Assembly: GCA_949740535.1 (NCBI GenBank)
Contig: CATJHO010000092.1
Span: forward strand, 1 to 48,780
Source of the DNA: an uncultured Lachnospiraceae bacterium
Lineage (GTDB): Bacteria; Bacillota; Clostridia; Lachnospirales; Lachnospiraceae
Direction: 5' to 3'
Length of the DNA stretch: 48,780 nt
The notes beneath the pieces are model-generated. The model was not told where the DNA came from, ran no database searches, and saw only the letters and a program-made list of their open reading frames with translations. Positions 10,362 through 18,245 of the stretch are shown here, in pieces. Every line of letters begins with the position of its first letter. Within the stretch, counting starts at the first letter, position 1. A program made the position numbers and the translations under genes.

Positions 10362-11407
10362 CCATACACACCTGCTGCTTTCAAATCGTATTCTGTCATA
10401 AGTCTTACCAGCTCTGCAAAAGAGGTTTTTCTGGGATTCCATCCCAAAAGCTCTCTTGCCTTAGAGGGATCGCCCAGAAGCAGATCCACCTCTGCCGGAC
10501 GAAAGAATTCTGGTGATACCTCCACCAGTACCTTTCCTGTTTTCCTGTCAATTCCTCTCTCTTCCATGCCTTCTCCCTGCCAGCCAAGCTCTATGCCGCC
10601 ATGGTGGAATGCCGTTTCCACAAATTCCCGCACAGTCCGGGTCTCTCCTGTGGCAATGACAAAATCCTCCGGTTTCTCCTGCTGCAGCATCAGCCACATG
10701 CATTCCACATAATCCTTTGCATATCCCCAGTCCCTTTTTGCATTCAGATTGCCCAGATACAATTTCTCCTGATGCCCTGCTAAAATCTCTGCCAAAGTCC
10801 TGGTAATTTTTCTCGTTACAAAGGTTTCTCCTCTCCGTTCCGATTCATGGTTAAAAAGAATTCCGTTTACTGCGTACATATCATAGGCTTCCCGATAGTG
10901 CCTGGTAATCCAGTAACCGTAAAGCTTCGCTGCCGCGTAGGGAGAACGGGGATGAAAAGGGGTTGTCTCTCTTTGCGGAATTTCCTCTGCCTTTCCAAAG
11001 AGCTCCGATGTGGATGCCTGATATATCTTTGTTTTTTCGGCCAGTCCGGCAATGCGTACCGCTTCCAGAATCCGCAGCACCCCGATTCCGTCTGCATTGG
11101 CAGTATACTCTGGCTCTTCAAAGGACACCGCCACATGAGACTGGGCCGCCAGATTATAGACCTCATCCGGCTTTATTTCCAGCATCAGCCTTACCAGATT
11201 CATGGAATCTGTCATATCGCCGTATACCAGATGCAGCCTTGGGTCCCTTCCGGCCCTCTCTTTCAGCAGATGGGCAATGCGCACAGCCGTATTGGTGGAG
11301 CCCCTGCGGAACAATCCGTAAACCTCATATCCTTTTTCCAGCAGCAGCTCTGCCAGATAGGAGCCATCCTGTCCTGTAATTCCCGTGATAAATGCTGTTT
11401 TTCCCAT
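10358..11407 (-). CDS. gmd: GDP-mannose 4,6-dehydratase
   Basis: Converts GDP-D-mannose to GDP-4-keto-6-deoxy-D-mannose, the first committed step to GDP-L-fucose. 349 residues from [20 protein letters not shown]. It has the NADP-binding GITGQDGS loop, GLFRRGSTN, the [12 protein letters not shown] active-site segment and the [11 protein letters not shown] (YxxxK) motif, followed by the family's [17 protein letters not shown]. The start at 11407 has AAGGAG 8 bases upstream; an open frame extends back to 11527 but lies inside manC and has no box. It follows manC by 13 bases. Confidence 0.96.
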   Translation of the reverse strand: MGKTAFITGITGQDGSYLAELLLEKGYEVYGLFRRGSTNTAVRIAHLLKERAGRDPRLHLVYGDMTDSMNLVRLMLEIKPDEVYNLAAQSHVAVSFEEPEYTANADGIGVLRILEAVRIAGLAEKTKIYQASTSELFGKAEEIPQRETTPFHPRSPYAAAKLYGYWITRHYREAYDMYAVNGILFNHESERRGETFVTRKITRTLAEILAGHQEKLYLGNLNAKRDWGYAKDYVECMWLMLQQEKPEDFVIATGETRTVREFVETAFHHGGIELGWQGEGMEERGIDRKTGKVLVEVSPEFFRPAEVDLLLGDPSKARELLGWNPRKTSFAELVRLMTEYDLKAAGVYG

Positions 11408-11420
11408 GTCCTGTTCTCCT

Positions 11421-12782
11421 TTACAATATCTGGCTCCGTTCAATTTCATCCCATTCAAAGGTGATTCGATGAATGTCGTCATTTCCCACACTGGTTCCCA
11501 CATGAATCTCAATATATTCAAACCCATGAACCGCTTTTACCGCATGCCGCTGATTCTTCCGGATACATACTGCCTTCCCCTGGGTAAGCAGGATCCGGTT
11601 TCCCTCCAGAATCAGCTCTCCGGTTCCGCCAAGAACCGTCCAGATCTCATCCCGGTATTTATGATAGTGATAGCTGGACGTCATTCCGTCATGAATACGG
11701 ATCTTCCTGGTCAGCGTGGAAAGCCGGGGCGTCTCTGTATCATCCAGGGTCTCCAGGGTACCCCAGCGCCGTTCCTCGAACATAGGGCGTGAAGTAAATG
11801 TTTCTGTCAGTTCCTTCACTCTTCCTGTCTGACTCTTTTCCGCTACCAGAATTCCGTCCTGTCCGGCAGCTACAATCAGGTCCCTTGTCCCCATAACCAC
11901 CACCGGGCATTCCAGCTCATTGATCACCTGTGTATTCTGGCAGCGGTCATCCATGACCACTTTTCCCATGGTATCTGTACTCATCTGTTCCGCCATGGCG
12001 TCCCAGGTGCCCAAGTCCTTCCAAAACCCCCGGAATTCTACTGCTGCAAGCCGTTTTGCTTTCTCCAGAACCTCATAGTCAAAGCTGATTCCGGGAAGCC
12101 TCTCATAGTTCCTGTACAGCCCCTCGTAATCCGAGGGAACCCCATAAGCCTCTGCCCGTTCCAGCATATCACCAATCTGTACACAGAATACACCGCAGTT
12201 CCAGCAGGCCCCCTGCCGCAGAAGCTCCTCCGCCTGTTCCTCACCGGGCTTCTCCACAAATCTCTGAATCAAGAAATAATCTTCCTGCCTTTCTCCCGGC
12301 AGCATATATCCGTATTTTGTTGCTGGATACGACGGCGTGACACCCATTAATCCGGCTTCTGCGCCGGAACGCTTTACAACTTCCCCAAGTCTCTTCACCG
12401 TCTCAAAATAAACACGTTCCGTAAAGGGATCCACCGGCATAACTGCCACATAATCCTCCCTGGGCGCATCCATACAGCTGTGCAGATAAGCACAGGTGAG
12501 AAGCACCGCTCCAAAGGTGTCCCGGCCAGCCGGTTCCAGTGCCGTCCGTGCTCCCGGCGCCTGGCTTTGAATCAATTCTGCCTGCTCTTTCCCTGCCGTA
12601 ATAATGGTATTTTCAGCCATTCCGGCTTCTGTAAGCTGATCCCATACGCGCTGCAGCATGGAACAGCGCTCCATGGAATTTGTCTCCCGGTTCACCAGTT
12701 TTAAGTACTGCTTCGGCCTTACGCTGTTGGACAGCGGCCAGAGCCGCTTTCCCGATCCCCCTGACAGCAGCGCGTAATACAT
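11421..12782 (-). CDS. manC: Mannose-1-phosphate guanylyltransferase with C-terminal isomerase-type cupin
   Basis: Makes GDP-mannose from mannose-1-P and GTP. 453 residues from [20 protein letters not shown]. The nucleotidyl-transfer motif GGSGKRLWP is at residues 8-16, and [16 protein letters not shown] and [11 protein letters not shown] follow. The last roughly 100 residues form a type II mannose-6-phosphate isomerase-like cupin ([20 protein letters not shown], then KGKAV-type and NQRHAVKA segments). It therefore has the layout of bifunctional ManC/AlgA proteins; whether the cupin is active is not shown. The start at 12782 has GGGG 8 bases upstream; the open frame continues to 12860 across the promoter. 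It is the first gene of the operon. Confidence 0.92.
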   Translation of the reverse strand: MYYALLSGGSGKRLWPLSNSVRPKQYLKLVNRETNSMERCSMLQRVWDQLTEAGMAENTIITAGKEQAELIQSQAPGARTALEPAGRDTFGAVLLTCAYLHSCMDAPREDYVAVMPVDPFTERVYFETVKRLGEVVKRSGAEAGLMGVTPSYPATKYGYMLPGERQEDYFLIQRFVEKPGEEQAEELLRQGACWNCGVFCVQIGDMLERAEAYGVPSDYEGLYRNYERLPGISFDYEVLEKAKRLAAVEFRGFWKDLGTWDAMAEQMSTDTMGKVVMDDRCQNTQVINELECPVVVMGTRDLIVAAGQDGILVAEKSQTGRVKELTETFTSRPMFEERRWGTLETLDDTETPRLSTLTRKIRIHDGMTSSYHYHKYRDEIWTVLGGTGELILEGNRILLTQGKAVCIRKNQRHAVKAVHGFEYIEIHVGTSVGNDDIHRITFEWDEIERSQIL

Positions 12783-12831
12783 GGATTCATCCCCTTTTCC
12801 TTTTTTATTTCTGTTTTTCATTGCTTTTGAC

Positions 12832-12860
12832 AGTATAACCCTGTATATTGGAGATAACAA
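12832..12860 (-). promoter_or_regulatory. Promoter of the GDP-fucose/lar operon
   Basis: Minus strand: TTGTTA (12855-12860), a 17-base spacer and TATACT (12832-12837), 50 bases before the manC start. The region up to the divergent AraC gene is only 141 bases, so that regulator is a natural candidate to act here. Confidence 0.7.
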
Positions 12861-12923
12861 GTGACGGTATTGCTCAAAACAGGTATTATATTGCTACTAT
12901 AATTCAATGGAGCGTTGTTCTAT

Positions 12924-13793
12924 ATGAAAAATTATTTTGACAAATTCCCGGATTCCTATGTGGAAAACTCCCGGCGCATGATTCAGACTCCCAGCGCTTT
13001 TGCCCGCTCTGCTTTCTTTTATGTACAGGAAACAGGTTATCTAAAATTAAAGGAAAGCCACCTGGCTTCCCGCAAGAATTTGAATTCTTTTTTAGTGGTT
13101 CTTGTCCTTTCCGGAAGCGGCACGCTTATGTATGACGGGATCTCATACCCCCTCCACAAGGGCTCCTGCTTTTTTATCAACTGCATGGTTCCCTACTATC
13201 ATCAAAGCAGCAGCTCCGATCCCTGGGAATTAATCTGGGTTCATTTTAACGGTTCCAGTTCCCAGCACTACTACCAGTATTTTTCCTCAAAAAGCGCTCC
13301 TGCCTTTTTCCCCGGATCTTTTCCGGAACTGCGGGAAGCTTTTGCCCGGCTTCTGGAGATCAATGAGAATTCCGATCTGTCTGCTGAAATTTCTTCCTCC
13401 CAGCTGATTGTGGATATTCTCACGCTCCTGCTGCTGGATATTACAGAGCTTCATGAAGAAAACCATCCCGGACATCAGAAAATCGCCCAGGTGCGCCATT
13501 ACTTAAATGAACACTTTACGGAAAAATTTTCTCTGGAAGATTTGTCCCAGCGTTTTTATATCAGCAAATTCCATCTTTCGCGGGAATTCCGGGCCCTTTA
13601 CGGAATCACTCTCAACCATTATGTCATCGCCCGGCGCATTAACCTTGCCAAAAAGCTGCTCCGCTTTTCCGACTATACCCTGGAAGAAACAGCTCACAGC
13701 TGCGGCTTCTATGACGCCAGCTATCTGAACCGGCAATTTAAAAAGTCAGAAGGCATCAGCGCTTCTGACTTTCGTAAAAAATGGATCAATTGA
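12924..13793 (+). CDS. AraC family transcriptional regulator (cupin + HTH)
   Basis: 289-residue one-component regulator. The N-terminal half is a ligand-binding cupin (LVLSGSGTLMYDGISYPLHKGSC, then PWELIWVHFNG). The C-terminal about 100 residues hold two helix-turn-helix units (FSLEDLSQRFYISKFHLSREFRALYG and ETAHSCGFYDASYLNRQFKKSEG). I start at ATG 12924, with GGAG 11 bases upstream; a TTG at 12915 is too close to that box. It is divergent from manC, which suggests control of the GDP-fucose operon, but it also ends 13 bases from the convergent fucose mutarotase gene. The ligand is unknown; the cupin family usually binds a sugar. Confidence 0.9.
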   Translation: MKNYFDKFPDSYVENSRRMIQTPSAFARSAFFYVQETGYLKLKESHLASRKNLNSFLVVLVLSGSGTLMYDGISYPLHKGSCFFINCMVPYYHQSSSSDPWELIWVHFNGSSSQHYYQYFSSKSAPAFFPGSFPELREAFARLLEINENSDLSAEISSSQLIVDILTLLLLDITELHEENHPGHQKIAQVRHYLNEHFTEKFSLEDLSQRFYISKFHLSREFRALYGITLNHYVIARRINLAKKLLRFSDYTLEETAHSCGFYDASYLNRQFKKSEGISASDFRKKWIN

Positions 13794-13806
13794 TACATAC
13801 AGCAGT

Positions 13807-14247
13807 TTATTCAACCACCACGCCCTTCTGAAGCATCACATTGGCGTACAGGGCTTTCTCACTGGTCGCAATAATGGCGTAGGCCGTCTTGGCCTCCTCA
13901 TAGAATGCAAAGCGCTCAATATTGCCCACTGCCGCAGCACCTCTCTCATCGTACTTGGAAACAATGTCCTTGTAGGTATCCCAGATGGGAGTCTCCACAT
14001 TGTCTCCCGGCATAACTTCCATAAGATTTACCGGATGCTCCACATAGGTGTCCAGCGGAAATAATTTCAGAATCGCATCCAGAAGCTCCGGCACTCCATG
14101 GCCGTCACAGCGGATTACGATCGCGTCCTTTCCCATAGTTTCTGCCGGGAAATTTCCGTCCGAGAGTACCAGCCGGTCACTGTGCCCCATCTCACAAAGT
14201 ATCTTCAAAAGCTCCGGTGATAAGATTTGTGGAATTCCTTTTAACAT
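13807..14247 (-). CDS. fucU: L-fucose mutarotase (RbsD/FucU family)
   Basis: Cytoplasmic enzyme that interconverts alpha and beta anomers of L-fucose; RbsD relatives act on ribose pyranose/furanose. 146 residues beginning MLKGIPQILSPELLKILCEM. His22 in GHSDRLVLSDGNFP is the family's catalytic His, and Tyr123 in KTAYAIIATSE lies at the catalytic Tyr position. RFAFYEEAK and the C-terminal MLQKGVV match FucU better than RbsD. The start has GGAGGT 7 bases upstream. It follows the SGNH hydrolase gene by 5 bases and is the last gene of the transporter/hydrolase series. No fucose isomerase, fuculokinase of the classical kind or aldolase gene is in the window. Confidence 0.9.
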   Translation of the reverse strand: MLKGIPQILSPELLKILCEMGHSDRLVLSDGNFPAETMGKDAIVIRCDGHGVPELLDAILKLFPLDTYVEHPVNLMEVMPGDNVETPIWDTYKDIVSKYDERGAAAVGNIERFAFYEEAKTAYAIIATSEKALYANVMLQKGVVVE

Positions 14248-14252
14248 AACTG

Positions 14253-15863
14253 TTACCTCCTGTAAGTTTTATATTTTTTATTTTTATTGCCTTTTCTTGG
14301 ATTGTCTTTTCCGCTGGAATTTTTTCTGTGTTTCTTTCCAAACCTTCTTTCTGCCAGCACAGCCAGAAACAGAACAATCGCCGCCAAAAGCGCCCCAAGC
14401 CCTGTAACAAGCCATCTCAGCTTACGGGCCGTTCCCGCAGCCTGTTCTTTTGCTTCTTTTCCGGCTCTATCCTCCGCTTCCCTTCGCGCCTGCTCTTCCG
14501 CCTCTTTCCGCGCCTGCTCTTCAGCTTCTTTTCGGACCCGCTCTGCCTCCTGCTCCAGCTCTTCCACAGAGGCACCTTCCTCTATAATTACAGCGCGGTA
14601 TGTATCGCCTGCCATATCCTGCGCTATAGCATACATTTCACTGCGCAGTTCCTTATCCCTTGTCCTCCAGGCATCATACATTGCCTGCACTTCCTCCAGG
14701 GTATAATCTGCCTGATGTCTCATCTCCTCTATCCACATATTGCGGTATTCCAGAACTGCCTGATGCCATTCCCGGTTCCTGGCCTCCATCTGCTGTACGC
14801 TCATCTGCAGCGGATGGGCCGCAAGAGTGGACAAATCTATCCCCTCTGCCAGCTGAGCCCCTGTATAATACCCAAGCTCTGCCTCTCCTATCAGCACCTG
14901 GTAAGATACATCTCCCGGCAGTCCCTCTGCCCGGAGGGACTCCTGATACAGGTCCAAAACCGGCCCGGAAATTTCCCGGAAAGCCTGAAGCTCTTCCGTA
15001 TCCGCCACTGGCAGTACCTTCATCTTCCAAGTCCAGCACACACCTTTTTCTCCCCGGTAGAAATCTGTCATCTCATCCCGAAAAGCCTGTACGTCTCCTT
15101 CTGCCGGTACCAAAATACCAGACATGCTTTCATTTTCTGCACCCTGTGCCTTTAGAATATAAGATGCTATCAGGAACTGACCTGTCGTACTTGGATGAAC
15201 ACAGTCAATCGTAAGAGAATTCTTGGCATTCTCCGCCTGTATATCTTCTGTCAGTTCCACCATAGGCGTGTGGATATCAAGAAAATGCACACCCCATTCC
15301 GCGGTTTTTCCTTCCAGCGCATGGGTATACTCCACCACCCGGCTCTCATAAGTCCAGTATTTATTTCCATTTCTGTCAAAGTTCAAAGAACAGGTCTCAT
15401 CGCAGACAGGCGGCGATATAATAAGAATATCCGTTCCCGACAGTCCGTCTCCCTTCAGGCGGCCAATCAACTCCTCCATATTGCTCAGATATTCCTCTGC
15501 GGGCGTCTCCAAAATAGCCTCGTTAGTTCCCAGCATAATCACGGCTTTGTTGATTCCGCGAAAGGCCGGATCCCGATCGTAGATATTCAGAACATCCTTG
15601 ACATTATAACCGCCTGTACCCAGATTGCGGAATTCTATGGTCCTTTCCGGAAACCGGCTTAAATAATACTGATAAAGAGCCTCCACATAATTTACAGGAG
15701 TATAGACGGCATGTGTAATGCTGTCCCCGATAAAGCCCACCACATCACCCTCCTGGAAAAAGGAAAGGGGGTCCGCCGGGGCGGCGGCTGTCTGTGTTCC
15801 AATCCCCATACAAAAGCAGAGGGCACACAGTACAGCCCGGATTTTCCTTACTGAATGTTTCAT
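14253..15863 (-). CDS. Secreted, C-terminally membrane-anchored SGNH/GDSL hydrolase
   Basis: 536 residues. An N-terminal signal peptide (hydrophobic about 9-27, TAAAPA end) is followed by an SGNH hydrolase domain: GFIGDSITHAVY (block I, nucleophile Ser), LGTNEA (Gly-x-Asn block) and DCVHPS (Asp-x-x-His). This family includes acetyl-esterases for polysaccharides or peptidoglycan. The C-terminal third has a charged coiled coil with repeated EEQARKEAE-like units, a single membrane helix (LVTGLGALLAAIVLFLAVLA) and a Lys/Arg/Asn-rich cytoplasmic tail, so the enzyme should face outward. The start at 15863 has GAGGAG 7 bases upstream. It sits between the binding-protein gene of an ABC sugar importer and fucU, with its own promoter, suggesting a glycan-processing role. 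The substrate is unknown. Confidence 0.85.
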   Translation of the reverse strand: MKHSVRKIRAVLCALCFCMGIGTQTAAAPADPLSFFQEGDVVGFIGDSITHAVYTPVNYVEALYQYYLSRFPERTIEFRNLGTGGYNVKDVLNIYDRDPAFRGINKAVIMLGTNEAILETPAEEYLSNMEELIGRLKGDGLSGTDILIISPPVCDETCSLNFDRNGNKYWTYESRVVEYTHALEGKTAEWGVHFLDIHTPMVELTEDIQAENAKNSLTIDCVHPSTTGQFLIASYILKAQGAENESMSGILVPAEGDVQAFRDEMTDFYRGEKGVCWTWKMKVLPVADTEELQAFREISGPVLDLYQESLRAEGLPGDVSYQVLIGEAELGYYTGAQLAEGIDLSTLAAHPLQMSVQQMEARNREWHQAVLEYRNMWIEEMRHQADYTLEEVQAMYDAWRTRDKELRSEMYAIAQDMAGDTYRAVIIEEGASVEELEQEAERVRKEAEEQARKEAEEQARREAEDRAGKEAKEQAAGTARKLRWLVTGLGALLAAIVLFLAVLAERRFGKKHRKNSSGKDNPRKGNKNKKYKTYRR

Positions 15864-15942
15864 TTTAAATCTCCTCTGTGCTTTCCTGCTCTCCTCAGCA
15901 GAGCCGCCCGTAAACGGATTCCTGAACGTTTGTACTACAGAC

Positions 15943-15971
15943 AGTATACAAGAAAAAAGGGCACACCGCAA
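15943..15971 (-). promoter_or_regulatory. Internal promoter of the SGNH hydrolase-fucU pair
   Basis: Minus strand: TTGCGG (15966-15971), a 17-base spacer and TATACT (15943-15948), about 80 bases before the hydrolase start. The -35 box lies in the loop and stem of the preceding terminator hairpin, so the hydrolase and fucU can be transcribed apart from the transporter. Confidence 0.55.
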
Positions 15972-15979
15972 GGCGTGCC
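15953..15979 (-). terminator. Terminator after the sugar-binding protein gene
   Basis: Minus strand: GGCACGCC, loop TTGC, GGTGTGCC (one G-U pair), followed by a C and TTTTTT. The hairpin arms are at 15960-15967 and 15972-15979. It separates the ABC transporter genes from the SGNH hydrolase gene. Confidence 0.8.
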
Positions 15980-16000
15980 GCTCTTTTCTATAACTTCACT

Positions 16001-17155
16001 TTATTTGCCGTAGAGGTTATCCCAGATTGCCGGATCCTCAATGTTCTCAGCAGTGTACCACTGGCAGCCAGTATCGATATCTTCTACTGTCTCGCCGTTT
16101 GCTGCTGCATACAGACTCTCAACAAGCTTCTCGCCCATCTGTACAGGAGCCTGAGTAATAGCACCAAGAAGGATGCCGTTCTTTACTGCTTCGATCTGAG
16201 CTGCGCCAGAGTCGAATCCAGCTGCGATAACCTTGTCATCGCCGATTCCAATCTCACTGTGGTTATCAGCCGCAGATACGATAGCGTTTGCAGAGTGCTC
16301 ATTGGAGCCGTACAGTGCAAGGATATCCTTCTCGCCCAGCAGAGAGTTTACATCCTGAAGAGACTTTGCAGAGTCAACCTCGGAAGGTACACGTACATCA
16401 AGGATTACATTTGCGCCATCAGTCTTCTCACACTTGGAATCGCTTACATACTTCTCATTGCCGACAACAGTTGCGGTATGGCCATCAGCCACTGCCAGCT
16501 CTGCGAACTTGTCGATGAAACCAAGACCTCTGTTTACAACAGACTCAGAAGTAGCATCCTGCGCTACGATACCGATACGAACGGTTCCGTCGATGCGGTC
16601 CTTAACAGCCTTGTAAACTTCCTCAGCTGCTACAGCGCCTGCATTGTAGTTGTTGGTAGAGCAGTTGGCCAGTACAGAGCCTTCCGGAGCATCCGGAACA
16701 CCAGAGTCAAATCCGATTACCGGAATATTGTTATCCAGACATGTCTGAAGCTGATCCTTCACTGCGTCGGTGGACAGAGCTGCCAGACCAATTGCAGTCG
16801 GTTTTGCATTCAGTGCGTTCTCCAGCTGAGTTACCTGCTGGTCAATGTTAGACTCACTGTCCGGACCTACAAAGTTTACTTTTACACCAAGCTCTGCTGC
16901 CTTGGACTCAACGCCCTGCTTAACTGCCTGCCAGTACTCATGCTGCAGACCTTTGGATACGATCTCAAAGGACATGGCGCCTGCGTCTCCTGCCGGTGCC
17001 TCTGCGGGCTCTTCACCTTCGCCTTCAGCCGGTGTCTCTGCGGGTTCCTCAGCTGCGGGTGTGTCTGCGGGTGTCTCAGCCTTGCTGCCACAGCCTGCTA
17101 ACAGGGTTGCTGTCATTGCTGCACAGAGCAATGCTGCCAAAACTTTCTTTTTCAT
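16001..17155 (-). CDS. Sugar ABC transporter substrate-binding lipoprotein (RbsB-like)
   Basis: Extracellular lipoprotein that captures a sugar for the neighbouring ABC importer. 384 residues: signal peptide with lipobox LLAGC (Cys22), then a low-complexity Pro/Glu/Ala linker (about 25-58) that holds the domain off the membrane. A periplasmic-binding-protein fold of the ribose/xylose class follows (VSKGLQHEYWQAVKQGVE, NIPVIGFDSG, ALYGSNEHSA, VIAAGFDSGAAQ). The start has GGAGG upstream. It lies 73 bases after the second permease gene and is the last gene before the terminator. The binding pocket cannot be assigned to a sugar by eye. The binding-protein sensor at 23867 has the same class of fold. 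Confidence 0.92.
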   Translation of the reverse strand: MKKKVLAALLCAAMTATLLAGCGSKAETPADTPAAEEPAETPAEGEGEEPAEAPAGDAGAMSFEIVSKGLQHEYWQAVKQGVESKAAELGVKVNFVGPDSESNIDQQVTQLENALNAKPTAIGLAALSTDAVKDQLQTCLDNNIPVIGFDSGVPDAPEGSVLANCSTNNYNAGAVAAEEVYKAVKDRIDGTVRIGIVAQDATSESVVNRGLGFIDKFAELAVADGHTATVVGNEKYVSDSKCEKTDGANVILDVRVPSEVDSAKSLQDVNSLLGEKDILALYGSNEHSANAIVSAADNHSEIGIGDDKVIAAGFDSGAAQIEAVKNGILLGAITQAPVQMGEKLVESLYAAANGETVEDIDTGCQWYTAENIEDPAIWDNLYGK

Positions 17156-17228
17156 GTTTTTAGTTCCTCCTTTAATTTTTTCTCCTTATTGGAGCATTTC
17201 TATGTAAACTGCTTATGCAGTAAACACC

Positions 17229-18230
17229 TTACACAAGTTTCTTATTCTTCAATACGTCAATGTAAACAGCTACAATTAATACCAGACCAATGATAATCTG
17301 CTGCCAGTTAGCCTGCAGTCCAATCATAGGAAGCCCCGTCTGCAGTATCGACATCAGGAACACGCCAATGATGGTTCCCGATATGGTTCCCGAACCTCCG
17401 CTCATGGAAGTCCCGCCGATAATGGCTCCGCCGATAGCATTCAGCTCGATTCCGCCGCCACCGCCAGGTATCATGGACTGGAATGCGGAACTGTATGCCA
17501 GCGCTGCCAGTCCTGTAAAGATACCGGAAATCACATATGCAAGGGTCTGATACGTGGCCACATTAACACCGGAAAGCCGGGTCGCCTCCTTATTACTGCC
17601 GATCGCGATAATATACCGGCCGGGTCTTGTTTTATTCAGGAAGATGCTCATCACAACTGCCAGTATCAGCACCCACAGAAATCCGATAGGAACCTTCATT
17701 CCGCCAATATCCATCTTGAAAATACGCCGGGTCCAGCCAATAGGAGAACTGGAAGAAGGCCAGGTAACACTTGCATTTCCTGTTATAATGGCACCCATAC
17801 CTCTTACAATCATCATTGTACAGAGGGTCGCCAGGAAAGGAGCATGACCGCCCCTGGAAACAATCAGGCCATTGATGGTCCCCACCAGCAGACCGCAGAA
17901 TACCGTAGCCAAAATTCCTACAATAACCGGCATATCCTTCTGTGTAATCAGGAAACCTCCCACCAGTGCATAGCAGAACATTCCCGTTCCAATGGAAAGA
18001 TCCACGCCGCCGGTAATCAGGCAGAACGTAACTCCGATTCCCAAAAGCGCCAGATAATAGGTACAGTCCATAACACTCAACAGCGTTGAATACTGACGGA
18101 AGGCAGAACTAGCAGCACTAAAGATGATAAGCATGGCAATCAGTACAAATACAACTACAATTTTCTGTACCCCGATAGCTCTTACTAAGGGATTCTCGGT
18201 AAATGCATTTCCTTTTTTCTTCTCTGTCAT
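17229..18230 (-). CDS. Sugar ABC transporter permease (RbsC-like), second copy
   Basis: Inner-membrane channel subunit of a ribose/xylose-class importer. 333 residues with about ten hydrophobic helices, and the family motifs GVTFCLITGGVDLSIGT, the GGRYI-type NKTRPGRYIIAIGSNKEATRLSGVN and AIGGAIIGGTSMSGGSG. It ends VYIDVLKNKKLV. The start ATG has GGAGG about 11 bases upstream. It lies 15 bases after the ATPase gene. It is related to, but clearly different from, the permease at 19761, so the transporter probably uses a permease heterodimer. Both copies keep the cytoplasmic loop that contacts the ATPase. Confidence 0.92.
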   Translation of the reverse strand: MTEKKKGNAFTENPLVRAIGVQKIVVVFVLIAMLIIFSAASSAFRQYSTLLSVMDCTYYLALLGIGVTFCLITGGVDLSIGTGMFCYALVGGFLITQKDMPVIVGILATVFCGLLVGTINGLIVSRGGHAPFLATLCTMMIVRGMGAIITGNASVTWPSSSSPIGWTRRIFKMDIGGMKVPIGFLWVLILAVVMSIFLNKTRPGRYIIAIGSNKEATRLSGVNVATYQTLAYVISGIFTGLAALAYSSAFQSMIPGGGGGIELNAIGGAIIGGTSMSGGSGTISGTIIGVFLMSILQTGLPMIGLQANWQQIIIGLVLIVAVYIDVLKNKKLV

Positions 18231-18245
18231 GATCTCATCTCCCTC

